NCBI RefSeq assembly: GCF_024972755.1
Contig: NZ_CP087724.1
Coordinates: 930,001 to 994,000, forward strand
Reading direction: 5' to 3'
Length of the DNA stretch: 64,000 nucleotides
From: Halanaeroarchaeum sp. HSR-CO
GTDB lineage: Archaea > Halobacteriota > Halobacteria > Halobacteriales > Halobacteriaceae
Shown: piece after piece, positions 35,801 to 43,223 of the stretch
Layout: every line of letters starts with the position of its first letter
How positions within the stretch are numbered: the stretch's first letter is position 1
Made by a program: the position numbers and the translations under genes
The notes under the pieces: model-generated
What the model was told of the DNA's origin: nothing
Database searches by the model: none
Seen by the model: the letters and a program-made list of their open reading frames with translations, nothing else

Positions 35801-36401
35801 CCAGCTCTTCGAAGGCGTCGGCCTTCTTCTGGTCGAACTCGGCCACGCCGGCGATCTCGTCGATGATCTCGCGCCGTTCGTGGGGTGTCATCTGGATGAT
35901 ACCCGTCACGTCGCCCTGCATCACGACGTTGTAGCCCTCGGGTGCGACGCCCGCCTGCGCGAGCAACTCGGTGATGTCCGAGAGGTTGACCGACCGTCCG
36001 TTGAGGTAGTAATAAGAGTAGTAGTTGTCCTCGGTGCGTTTGACCCGACGTTTCACCCGGATGCGGTCGACGTCACCCACGTCGTCCGTGCCGGCCGCGT
36101 TGACGACCTGCGTCCGGGAGAGCGTCCGATCCTCGTTGTTGAGGATGACCTCGACGTTGGCCTCCTTCGGACCGGTGACCTCGCCCTCCTCGTGACTCGG
36201 GTTGTAGATCAGGTCCGTGAGCTTCTCCGCGCGCATTCCCCTGGTGCGGGCGAGGCCAAGGGCGAACAGGATGGCGTCGATGATGTTGGACTTCCCGGAC
36301 CCGTTCGGTCCACTGATCGTGGTGAAGTCTTCGTAAAACGGGATCTTGGTGGTCCGTCCAAAGCTCTTGAAGTTGTCGAGGACGATCTCGTCTATGTACA
36401 T
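32829..36401 (-). CDS. smc: Chromosome segregation protein SMC
   Basis: ABC-type ATPase that compacts and segregates chromosomes. The 1190 residues have the standard plan: Walker A GPNGSGKS (31-38), long acidic coiled coil, hinge (about 525-650, with VLNAGFDGVHGTVGQLGGV), second coiled coil, signature MSGGEKS (1091-1097; LSGGE in most) and Walker B FYALDEVDAFLD (1115-1126). The C-terminal SHRSAML is the D-loop/H-loop region. It overlaps scpA by 8 nt and follows a small coiled-coil protein gene by 24 nt. Confidence 0.97.
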   Translation of the reverse strand: MYIDEIVLDNFKSFGRTTKIPFYEDFTTISGPNGSGKSNIIDAILFALGLARTRGMRAEKLTDLIYNPSHEEGEVTGPKEANVEVILNNEDRTLSRTQVVNAAGTDDVGDVDRIRVKRRVKRTEDNYYSYYYLNGRSVNLSDITELLAQAGVAPEGYNVVMQGDVTGIIQMTPHERREIIDEIAGVAEFDQKKADAFEELDVVRERIDEAELRIEEKHERLDQLEDERETALEYQGLRDEKREYEGFQKAAELEERQEDLTATEADIEERSAELEELKAELDERRGEVLRLEEDLEDLNAEIERKGEDEQLAIKREIEEVKGEISRLEDQIDGAEERIEEAEQTRRQAFVQIDRKQEKIEDLEAEIREKKVEKSSLATEKQEKQTDLEAVQREIDDIDTEYDELKDALEEEKEALEAAKSARNDLQREKDRLIDEARRRSNDIEQARSNVEDAEETISELDSRIEDLRTELEKAQENESQIAAVVEDLKREKTERQDDLDDVEDDLGAAREEYARIEARADENGDSSYGRAVTTVLNAGFDGVHGTVGQLGGVEERYATACETAAGGRMANVVVDDDGVGQQCIDYLKSRNAGRATFLPLTEMYERSLPSAPNEPGVVDYAYNLVDFDEQYVAVFSYVLGDTLVVEDLDTARSLMGDRRLVTLDGDLIEKSGAMTGGSRSGSRYSFSKTGKGQLERVAERIQRLEDKRADIREDVRAIEGRLEDAREKRAAAADQVRDLESDIERIQGEREDAEDRIEAMESRIERLETEREDVDEQMQDLDADIAEKSDEIESIQAEIEEIEAELADSRVPELAAKREEIQAAIDDIESRMDDIDGDLNSLNLEKQYAEEAVDELHDDVEAAQNKKAAQQERIEELEAEIEENEGLLEEKREAVAELEEELAELKDDREGLKSELKEAKGHRDEKQQEVERVSNRLESLKRARDRLEEEIEELSETVEEYDPEEIPDLEEVERNIRRLETQMAELEPVNMKAIEDYDRVQSKLEDLEGRKDELVAERDAIQERIEKYDRLKKETFMEAYEAINEQFEDIFQRLSDGTGELVLENPADPFDGGLTMRAQPGDKPIQRLDAMSGGEKSLTALAFIFAIQRFNPAPFYALDEVDAFLDAANAERVGEMVDELATEAQFVVVSHRSAMLERSERAIGVTMQDENVSAVTGIDLAAQRELIADD

Positions 36402-36425
36402 TGGGAGAGGGCGCGGTGGTCCCGG

Positions 36426-36698
36426 TCAGGCGACGATGATCTCGTCACTGTCTCGAGACGAACCGTCCTCGTCCGAGGAACTGGCCGAGCCGTTGCCCTC
36501 GACCTCCTCGGACGCAGGAACCCACCCGCTCGCCCCTTCCTCGACGGACTGCTCCTCGGCAGTCTCCGCGTCCATCGCCGCTTCCAGTTCTCGGACTCGC
36601 TCGGTCGTGTCGACCAGTTCCGAGGTCAGCGTCTCGACGGTCGCCTCGAGTTCGCGGATGCGCCCCTCGAGCTCGTGTCGCTCCCGTTCGTCGCTCAT
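36426..36698 (-). CDS. Small acidic coiled-coil protein (DUF7518-like)
   Basis: A 90-residue protein. Residues 1-45 form a heptad-rich coiled coil (ELEGRIRELEATVETLTSELV), and the C-terminal half is acidic and Ser-rich, ending DEIIVA. No enzymatic motif is seen. It lies 24 nt before smc on the same strand and is probably co-transcribed, so it may act with SMC; this is inference from position. The ATG at 36698 is preferred over an upstream in-frame start. Confidence 0.78.
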   Translation of the reverse strand: MSDERERHELEGRIRELEATVETLTSELVDTTERVRELEAAMDAETAEEQSVEEGASGWVPASEEVEGNGSASSSDEDGSSRDSDEIIVA

Positions 36699-36812
36699 GG
36701 TCCTACCAGTCGCCGCGAGCACTATAAAGGGAACGTCAGCCGAGCGTCAGACAGTCGCCGCCAGCCAGCCCCTTCGTTACTCCTAAGCGTGCCCGTGCCG
36801 AACCCGTGTGCA

Positions 36813-38300
36813 ATGAGTGCGCAGGCCGCCACGCAGGAGGACCTCGCGGTCGTCATCGGCCTCGAGGTCCACGTGCAACTGGAGACGGACACCAAGATCT
36901 TCTGTGGGTGTTCGACGGACACCGCCGGCGCCGAGCCGAATACGCACACGTGCCCGGTCTGCCTCGGGTTGCCGGGGGCGCTCCCGGTGCTCAACGAGGC
37001 CGCCGTCGAATCCGCCGTCAAACTCGGGAAGGCCATCGACGCTGAGGTCCCCGAACGAACCCGGTTCCACCGGAAGAACTACTTCTATCCGGACCTCCCG
37101 AAGGGCTTCCAGATCACCCAGTACGACGCTCCTATCTGCCAGGACGGATCGCTCGAGATCAGCCACGAGGGCGAGAAGCGAGCCATTGGCATCGAACGTG
37201 CGCATCTGGAGGAGGACCCTGGGAGTCTTCAACACGTCGGCGGGAGCATCGACACTGCCGATTACGTCACCGTAGACTACAACCGGGCCGGCGTCCCGCT
37301 GATGGAGATCGTGACACGACCGGACTTCCGCGGTCCCGGCGAGGCCCGGGCGTTCCTCGCCAAACTCGAGGAAGTGCTCGAGTATCTGGCGATCTACGAC
37401 AGCCAGCGCGACGGTAGTCTCCGCATCGACGCGAACATCTCGATGGTCGACGCGGGCGAGGTCGATACCGACGGCTCCATCGCTGACGACGTCCTCGCCG
37501 CGGCCAACCGTACCGAGGTGAAGAACATCTCGAGCCACAAGGGCGCCGAGAAAGCTCTGGCCTACGAGGTCACCCGCCAGCGCAACGCTATCCAGCGGGG
37601 GCGCGAGGTCGAACAGGAGACCCGCCACTGGGACGAATCCCGTGGCATCACGGTGTCGATGCGATCGAAGGAGGCCGAAAAGGATTACCGGTACTTCCGC
37701 GAGGCCGACCTGCCGCCGCTGGAGGTTTCGGACTGGACGGACTCCATTCCGATTCCCGAACTTCCCGATGCCCGCAGGGACCGGTTCCAGTCCGATTATG
37801 GTCTGGACGAGGAGGCTGCGGACAAGCTAACGTCCACCAAGCAGGTCGCCGACTTCTTCGAGGACGTCGCCGAGCGGTTCGACGCGGAACTGGCGGCGAC
37901 GTGGGTCGCCGACGACCTCCTCGGTGAACTCAACTACCGCGACATGTCCATCACCGACGTCGCGGATCGCCTCGAGGAGTTCGCCCGTCTGGTCGAGATG
38001 GTGGCCGACGAGGAGATAACCGAAAAGAACGCCCGTGAGGTCGTCCTCCGGACGATGCTCGACGAGGGCGATTCTCCGGACGACGTCGTCGAGGCGGCGG
38101 GGCTGGGCAAGACGAGCGGCGACGAGGTGGCCCAGGCCGTCGCGACGGCCATCGAGGAGAACCCGGACGCCGTCGAGGATTACCACGCCGGCGAGGGCGG
38201 AGCGATCAACTTCCTGGTGGGGCAGGTCATGCAGAAGACGGGTGGGAGTGCCGACCCGGGCGAGGTCAACGAGTTGTTACGCGACGCGATGGACGAGTGA
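36813..38300 (+). CDS. gatB: Aspartyl/glutamyl-tRNA(Asn/Gln) amidotransferase subunit B
   Basis: Subunit of the transamidosome that converts mischarged Glu-tRNA-Gln and/or Asp-tRNA-Asn. The 495 residues contain GLEVHVQLETDTKIFCGC and a conserved CPVCLGLPGALPVLN (zinc site), KNYFYPDLPKGFQITQYD, IERAHLEEDPG and the MRSKEAEKDYRYFREADLPP segment. The C-terminal YqeY-like helical tail ends in DAMDE. A CCTAAG box about 29 nt before the ATG implies a leaderless transcript. The last 31 bp before the stop codon are duplicated just downstream. Confidence 0.96.
   Translation: MSAQAATQEDLAVVIGLEVHVQLETDTKIFCGCSTDTAGAEPNTHTCPVCLGLPGALPVLNEAAVESAVKLGKAIDAEVPERTRFHRKNYFYPDLPKGFQITQYDAPICQDGSLEISHEGEKRAIGIERAHLEEDPGSLQHVGGSIDTADYVTVDYNRAGVPLMEIVTRPDFRGPGEARAFLAKLEEVLEYLAIYDSQRDGSLRIDANISMVDAGEVDTDGSIADDVLAAANRTEVKNISSHKGAEKALAYEVTRQRNAIQRGREVEQETRHWDESRGITVSMRSKEAEKDYRYFREADLPPLEVSDWTDSIPIPELPDARRDRFQSDYGLDEEAADKLTSTKQVADFFEDVAERFDAELAATWVADDLLGELNYRDMSITDVADRLEEFARLVEMVADEEITEKNAREVVLRTMLDEGDSPDDVVEAAGLGKTSGDEVAQAVATAIEENPDAVEDYHAGEGGAINFLVGQVMQKTGGSADPGEVNELLRDAMDE
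38267..38297 (+). repeat. 31-bp direct repeat, copy 1 (gatB 3' end)
   Basis: CAACGAGTTG...GGACGAG encodes the last residues of GatB (NELLRDAMDE). An exact second copy begins 38 bp downstream, outside the gene. Confidence 0.9.
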
Positions 38301-38304
38301 CGGG

Positions 38305-38335
38305 CAACGAGTTGTTACGCGACGCGATGGACGAG
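38305..38335 (+). repeat. 31-bp direct repeat, copy 2 (intergenic)
   Basis: Exact copy of 38267-38297, separated from it by 7 bp that include the gatB stop codon. It looks like a tandem segmental duplication of 38 bp by slippage or unequal exchange. The copy would encode the same residues in another frame after a GTG, but is not needed for any gene. Confidence 0.9.
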
Positions 38336-38380
38336 AGATCGACGCGGGTCGAACGCCCGAATCTGTACGGCCGATACCCT

Positions 38381-38386
38381 CATATA
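38381..38386 (+). promoter_or_regulatory. TATA box of the 69-residue protein gene
   Basis: CATATA centred about 30 nt before the ATG at 38414, suggesting a nearly leaderless transcript independent of gatB. Confidence 0.5.
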
Positions 38387-38413
38387 CGGCGGTTTCCTAC
38401 GAACGGTCGACCG

Positions 38414-38623
38414 ATGGCCACGAAATGGCATACCAACCTCCCGTCGGACTGGGACGACGCGCCCAGCGACCCGCCCGAAGACGACACCGATTCCGTCATC
38501 GAACCGTACGGTGACGGCGTGGTGATGCGACCCCTTCAGGCCGCCGTAGACAATCAGAAGACCGCGGCGTACCTCTACTGCAACGCACGAGCGGTGAGCG
38601 ACCTCGGCGAAGAAGCGGTCTGA
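38414..38623 (+). CDS. Small hypothetical protein
   Basis: A 69-residue soluble, acidic protein (MATKWHTNLPSDWDD...) with a Pro/Asp-rich N-terminal half. The C-terminal half is predicted helical, with LQAAVDNQKTAAYLYCNARA. I do not recognise a family and no motif suggests function. It has its own TATA box. An in-frame extension back to a GTG at 38297 would read through the duplicated gatB tail and is considered artificial. Confidence 0.62.
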   Translation: MATKWHTNLPSDWDDAPSDPPEDDTDSVIEPYGDGVVMRPLQAAVDNQKTAAYLYCNARAVSDLGEEAV

Positions 38624-38647
38624 CCCCGCCGAGAGTTCTTCGAAACG

Positions 38648-38938
38648 TTATTCGACAGCCGACTTCTCGACCGACGAGCGATGGCCGTGCCAGTAATCGA
38701 CGGTCCGATAGAGCACGTAGAGGACGGCATTCAGGAACCCGACCACGGCGAACAGGGCGCCGAGTTGCGCACCGAGTGAGCCGACGAGTCCCCGGCCCTG
38801 GGGACCGATGTTCCCGACGCCGACCGCGAAGAACGCGGCGAAGACGCCCCAGACGAGGAGGATGGCGGCGATTCTCGCCCCGTCTTCGATGTACGATGCG
38901 ACCGAATGTGGCGGACGAATGGAGGGCAGATCGTCCAT
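38648..38938 (-). CDS. Small two-helix membrane protein
   Basis: A 96-residue protein with two hydrophobic segments (about 24-43 IAAILLVWGVFAAFFAVGVG and 55-77 GAQLGALFAVVGFLNAVLYVLY) and polar termini. It has no recognised family. It converges on the 69-residue protein gene and is divergent from topA. Confidence 0.68.
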   Translation of the reverse strand: MDDLPSIRPPHSVASYIEDGARIAAILLVWGVFAAFFAVGVGNIGPQGRGLVGSLGAQLGALFAVVGFLNAVLYVLYRTVDYWHGHRSSVEKSAVE

Positions 38939-39070
38939 GATCGGCGTTCGACCGGGCGTGGAATAAAAGCCAGTGTGTCAGTCCGTCTCGTAGCGCCGAA
39001 CGACGAAATCCTTACAAGTCGGTTCGGCCTACAGGCGAGCAGTAACCGGCCCGGCGCCGGGGTGTGATAC

Positions 39071-41554
39071 GTGGAACTCATCGTAACCGAGAAGAACAAC
39101 GCGGCACGTCGTATCGCGGAGATCCTGAGCGACGGGTCCGCGACGACGGAGCGCGTCGGCGGCGTCGACGTGTATCGCTGGGGAACACACCGGGTCATCG
39201 GCCTGTCCGGCCACGTCGTCGGGGTGGACTTCCCCGAGGAGTACGCCGACTGGCGGGACGTCGAACCGGCCGAACTGGTCCACGCGTCGGTCCAGAAACG
39301 ACCGACCCAGGACGACATCGTCAGGGCACTCAAGCGCCTGGCCAGACGGGCCGACGACGTCGTCATCGCGACCGACTACGACCGCGAAGGCGAACTCATC
39401 GGGAAGGAAGCATACGAACTCGTCCGCGAGGAGAACGAGGACGTTCCGGTCCGGCGCGTCCGCTTCTCCTCGATCACCGAGAACGAGGTGAAGAATGCCT
39501 TCGCAAATCCCGACGAACTGGATTTCGACCTCGCGGAGGCCGGCGAGGCCCGACAGATCATCGACCTGATTTGGGGCGCGGCGCTTACCCGCTTTCTCTC
39601 GCTGTCGGCCCGCCAGATGGGCAACGACTTCATCAGCGTGGGTCGGGTCCAGACGCCGACGCTCAGGCTCATCGTCGAGAAGGAACGCGAGATCGACGCC
39701 TTCGAACCCGAGGACTACTGGGAGCTGTTCGCCGACCTGGCGAAAAACGGCGATGCCTTCGAGGCGCAATACTTCTATCGCGACGACGACGGCACCGAAG
39801 CCGAACGCATCTGGAACGAGGCAGACGCGAGCGAGGCGACGGCGATCCTCGAGGGCGAACGGGCGGCCATCGTCGAGTCCGTCTCGCGACGGACCCGGCG
39901 CGACGATCCGCCGGCCCCGTTCAACACCACGCAGTTCATCCGTGCCGCCGGGTCGCTCGGGTTCGCCGCCGGTCGGGCGATGAGCATCGCCGAGGACCTC
40001 TACACGGCGGGGTACATCACCTACCCCCGGACCGACAACACGGTGTATCCGGACGACCTCGACCCCGAAGAACTCCTCGAGACGTTCGCCGGAACGGGTG
40101 AATTCGGTGAGGACGCCACCTCGCTGTTGCAATCGGAGTCGCTCTCCCCGACCCGAGGGGACAACGAGACGACCGACCACCCGCCGATCCATCCCACCCC
40201 GGACCTCCCAGACAAGGGCGACCTCTCCGGAGACGAGTGGCGGGTCTACGAACTCGTCGTCCGGCGCTTTTTCGCCACGCTCGCCGAACCCGCCGTGTGG
40301 GAGCACCTGCGCGTCGTGGCCGAGACGGCGGGTCTGCGCCTGAAGGCCAACGGCAAGCGCCTCCGCGAACCGGGGTATCACGCGGTTTATCCCTACTTCA
40401 ACACGAGCGAGAACTACGTCCCCGACGTCGAGGAGGGCGAGACGCTGTCCATCGAGGACGTACGCCTCGAAGACAAGGAGACCCAGCCGCCACGCCGGTA
40501 CGGGCAGTCCCGCCTCATCGAGAAGATGGAGGATCTGGGTATCGGGACGAAGAGTACCCGCCACAACGTCATCGAGAAACTCTACGACCGCGGGTACATC
40601 GAGGAGGACCCACCACGGCCGACCCGCCTCGCGAGAGCGGTCGTCGAGGCCGCCGAGGAGTTCGCCGATCTGGTGGTCAGCGAGGAGATGACCAGCGAAC
40701 TCGAAGCGGAGATGACGGCCATCGCGAACGGAGAGAAGACCTTGGAGGAGGTCACCGACGACTCCCGGGAAGCCCTCGACCGCATCTTCGCGGAACTGGG
40801 CGAGTCCCGCGAGGACATCGGCGAGCACCTCCAGGAGTCGCTCAAGGCGGACAAGACACTCGGTCCGTGCCCGGAGTGTGGCGAGGACCTCCTCGTCCGG
40901 CGGAGTCGACGCGGATCGTACTTCGTGGGCTGTGATGGCTATCCCGAGTGTCGGTTCACCCTCCCGCTCCCGAACAGTGGCGAACCACTGGTGATGGACG
41001 AAACTTGCGAGGAGCACGACCTCCGGCACGTCAAGATGCTCGCGGGACGCAGCACCTTCGTCCACGGCTGTCCGCTGTGCAAGGCCGAGGAGGCCGACGA
41101 CGAGGAAGACCGGGTGATCGGAGACTGTCCCGAATGTGGTGCGGACCACGGTGGCGAACTGGCCATCAAACGCCTTCGGAACGGGAATCGGCTGGTCGGC
41201 TGTACGCGGTATCCCGACTGCGAGTACTCCTTACCGCTCCCGCGGCGCGGCGAGATCGAGATCACCGACGACCACTGCGAGGAGCACGACCTCCCCGAAC
41301 TCGTCGTCCACGACGGCGACGAACCGTGGGAACTGGGCTGTCCCATCTGTAACTACGAGGAGTACAGCGCCGCCCAGAACGATGCCGACCTCGAATCGCT
41401 CGACGGCGTCGGTCCGAAGACTGCGGAACGACTGCGCGAAGCGGGCGTCGACGACGTGGGCGACCTCACGGACGTCGATCCGGACGAACTGGCCGAATCG
41501 GTGCAGGGCGTGACCGCCGACACCGTTCGCGAATGGCAGGCGGAGGCCGACTGA
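39071..41554 (+). CDS. topA: DNA topoisomerase I (type IA)
   Basis: Relaxes negative supercoils through a 5'-phosphotyrosine link. The 827 residues start at a GTG; an in-frame TGA two codons upstream rules out a longer protein, and a GGTGTGAT Shine-Dalgarno precedes it. Toprim acids are in TDYDREGE (Asp102, Asp104, Glu107), and the catalytic tyrosine is Tyr318 in YITYPRTD. The C-terminus has four cysteine-rich fingers (CPECGED, CPLCKAE, CPECGAD, CPICNYE with partners) and a final helix-hairpin-helix (about 775-827, LDGVGPKTAERLREAG). Confidence 0.96.
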   Translation: MELIVTEKNNAARRIAEILSDGSATTERVGGVDVYRWGTHRVIGLSGHVVGVDFPEEYADWRDVEPAELVHASVQKRPTQDDIVRALKRLARRADDVVIATDYDREGELIGKEAYELVREENEDVPVRRVRFSSITENEVKNAFANPDELDFDLAEAGEARQIIDLIWGAALTRFLSLSARQMGNDFISVGRVQTPTLRLIVEKEREIDAFEPEDYWELFADLAKNGDAFEAQYFYRDDDGTEAERIWNEADASEATAILEGERAAIVESVSRRTRRDDPPAPFNTTQFIRAAGSLGFAAGRAMSIAEDLYTAGYITYPRTDNTVYPDDLDPEELLETFAGTGEFGEDATSLLQSESLSPTRGDNETTDHPPIHPTPDLPDKGDLSGDEWRVYELVVRRFFATLAEPAVWEHLRVVAETAGLRLKANGKRLREPGYHAVYPYFNTSENYVPDVEEGETLSIEDVRLEDKETQPPRRYGQSRLIEKMEDLGIGTKSTRHNVIEKLYDRGYIEEDPPRPTRLARAVVEAAEEFADLVVSEEMTSELEAEMTAIANGEKTLEEVTDDSREALDRIFAELGESREDIGEHLQESLKADKTLGPCPECGEDLLVRRSRRGSYFVGCDGYPECRFTLPLPNSGEPLVMDETCEEHDLRHVKMLAGRSTFVHGCPLCKAEEADDEEDRVIGDCPECGADHGGELAIKRLRNGNRLVGCTRYPDCEYSLPLPRRGEIEITDDHCEEHDLPELVVHDGDEPWELGCPICNYEEYSAAQNDADLESLDGVGPKTAERLREAGVDDVGDLTDVDPDELAESVQGVTADTVREWQAEAD

Positions 41555-41616
41555 CCGGCGAGCCGTGTCGGTCCTGGGCCGGCGCAGATGGCATCGCCGG
41601 GCCGGTGCCGGAGGGT

Positions 41617-41622
41617 CTTTTA
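41617..41622 (+). promoter_or_regulatory. TATA-like box of nreA
   Basis: CTTTTACG spans this site, about 27 nt before the nreA ATG. It suggests a leaderless transcript separate from topA. Confidence 0.45.
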
Positions 41623-41646
41623 CGACAGCGGATGTAGCGATTACAG

Positions 41647-42954
41647 ATGCGTCTCGACGAGTACATCGAGGAACTCGAACCGGACGAGGCCGCCGACCGG
41701 CGGCGACTCGCGGAGGAGAAGTCCTACGAGATCCTCGACTACGTCGAGGGGCTGGAGTCGGCCTTCGAATCCGCCATCACCGGCGACTCGATGGTCGGGA
41801 GCACGGCCCCGTCGGTCTTCGTCGGTCGGTCGTCCTACCCGAACGTCAACGCCGGCATCCTGGCCCCCGTCGGCCAGGAGGACCGTGCGAAGGATTTCGC
41901 CACGTCGGGTGACTGGTACGCCCGAGGACTCGACATCGACAACGTCCTCCAGTACCGGACCGGGCTGTTGAACTCGCGTCGGTCGGCGAAGGTGGCAGTC
42001 GACGACGTCTGGGACGGCTTCGTCGGGGTCCAGCGCGAGGTCGCCATCGCAGATCGGCCGGTCGACGTCGAAATCGGCCTCTCCGAGACGCCGACCTTCG
42101 ACAGGGAGCGCTACGCGACGCCGCAGGCCAATGCGCCGTCGGGTCCCAACGCGACCGCCGAGTCCGCCGACCTCCGGGAGAATCCCCACGTTCCCCGGGC
42201 CGTGGAGAAGACCTTGGAAGACGACGACTGGCGTGCGGAGGGTGCGATGACTTACCTGTATCGGCGGGGATTCGACGTCTACGAGATCAACCGCATCCTC
42301 TCTGTCGGGGCGCTGGGTCAGGGCCAGCATCGCCGACTCGTTCCGACGCGGTGGTCCATCACGGCCGTCGACGACACGGTCGGCACGTTCCTTCGGGGGT
42401 CCATCCGTTCTAACCCGAGCGTGGACCAGGTCCAGGTGTTCGAGAACGAGTACCTGGGCAACCGATACTGGGTCGTCCTCGCTCCCGGGCGGTGGGAGTA
42501 CGAACTCGTCGAGATGAAATCGCCGGGCAGTATCTGGAATCCCGATCCGGCGGGCGACGTCTTCCTGGGCAGCGCGTCCGAGGGGTTCGAGGGCCGGTCG
42601 GGGTACGTCGACGAGACCGCCGGCGCGTACTACGCCGCCAGACTCGGTGTGCTCGAATATCTGGACCGGATCGGCCGGCAGGCGAAGGTCCTGGTCCTCC
42701 GCGAGGTCTCCGACGATTACTGGGCGCCGGTCGGCGTCTGGCAGGTCCGCGAGAGCGTCAGGAACGCCTTCGACGGGCCGCCGATGGCCCAGCGAGGCGA
42801 GCGGGCGGACCTGGCCGGCGAGGCAGGGGTCGCCGAGACGTTCCACGACGCCGTCGAACAGATCGTCCCGCATCTGCCGATTTCGATGGGGACCCTCCGG
42901 CGAAAATCGACGCTGGTCTCCGGCCTCCAGACCGGTCTCGGCGACTTCGGCTGA
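41647..42954 (+). CDS. nreA: DNA repair protein NreA
   Basis: Archaeal Nre-family protein linked to repair of mitomycin C and similar damage in Haloferax, acting with PCNA. The 435 residues lack the N-terminal zinc finger found in some members. Family segments include STAPSVFVGRSSYPNVNAG, YLYRRGFDVYEINRILS and VPTRWSITAVDDT. The last residues (LQTGLGDFG) form a PCNA-interacting motif: Gln428, Leu431, Phe434. The gene is next to topA and is followed by an unrelated membrane-protein pair. Confidence 0.92.
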   Translation: MRLDEYIEELEPDEAADRRRLAEEKSYEILDYVEGLESAFESAITGDSMVGSTAPSVFVGRSSYPNVNAGILAPVGQEDRAKDFATSGDWYARGLDIDNVLQYRTGLLNSRRSAKVAVDDVWDGFVGVQREVAIADRPVDVEIGLSETPTFDRERYATPQANAPSGPNATAESADLRENPHVPRAVEKTLEDDDWRAEGAMTYLYRRGFDVYEINRILSVGALGQGQHRRLVPTRWSITAVDDTVGTFLRGSIRSNPSVDQVQVFENEYLGNRYWVVLAPGRWEYELVEMKSPGSIWNPDPAGDVFLGSASEGFEGRSGYVDETAGAYYAARLGVLEYLDRIGRQAKVLVLREVSDDYWAPVGVWQVRESVRNAFDGPPMAQRGERADLAGEAGVAETFHDAVEQIVPHLPISMGTLRRKSTLVSGLQTGLGDFG

Positions 42955-42970
42955 TTCCTGCCCAGAAGGA

Positions 42971-42976
42971 TTATCG
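42971..42976 (+). promoter_or_regulatory. TATA-like box of the 74-residue membrane protein gene
   Basis: GATTATCGG with core TTATCG, 26 nt before the ATG at 42999, indicates a leaderless start for the mini-protein/CPBP unit. Confidence 0.45.
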
Positions 42977-42998
42977 GTTTTCGTCCCGCACTTTCAGT

Positions 42999-43223
42999 AT
43001 GGTCTTCGCCGTCCCCGCTGTCGTCGGTATCCCTGGCGGTCTCGAACTCTTGATCATCCTCTTCATCTTCGTCCTCCTGTTCGGGATTCCATTGACGATC
43101 CTGTTGTTCCTCGGTTATCGGCTCACGGACAAAGTGGGCGAATCGGCCGTCTCCGAGGACCGCCTCGAAGAACTCGAAGCCGAGGTCACGGAGCTCAGGG
43201 AGCGACTGGAGGACGACCAATGA
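42999..43223 (+). CDS. Mini membrane protein with coiled-coil tail (TatA-like layout)
   Basis: A 74-residue protein: a Gly/Pro turn, one long hydrophobic helix (LELLIILFIFVLLFGIPLTILLFLG, about 15-40), then an amphipathic coiled coil (EDRLEELEAEVTELRERLEDD). The layout resembles TatA but the FG hinge and the amphipathic TatA helix are not clear, so it is left unassigned. Its stop overlaps the CPBP protease start (ATGA), making the pair translationally coupled and suggesting a common role. Confidence 0.7.
   Translation: MVFAVPAVVGIPGGLELLIILFIFVLLFGIPLTILLFLGYRLTDKVGESAVSEDRLEELEAEVTELRERLEDDQ

Noticed and set aside
38297-38413. N-terminal extension of the 69-residue protein back to a GTG at the gatB stop codon
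   Set aside because: It would only translate the duplicated gatB tail and spacer. A TATA box lies between this GTG and the ATG at 38414.
42999-43223. Calling the 74-residue protein TatA
   Set aside because: One helix and a charged tail fit loosely, but the TatA hinge and amphipathic helix are not visible, and no TatC is nearby.
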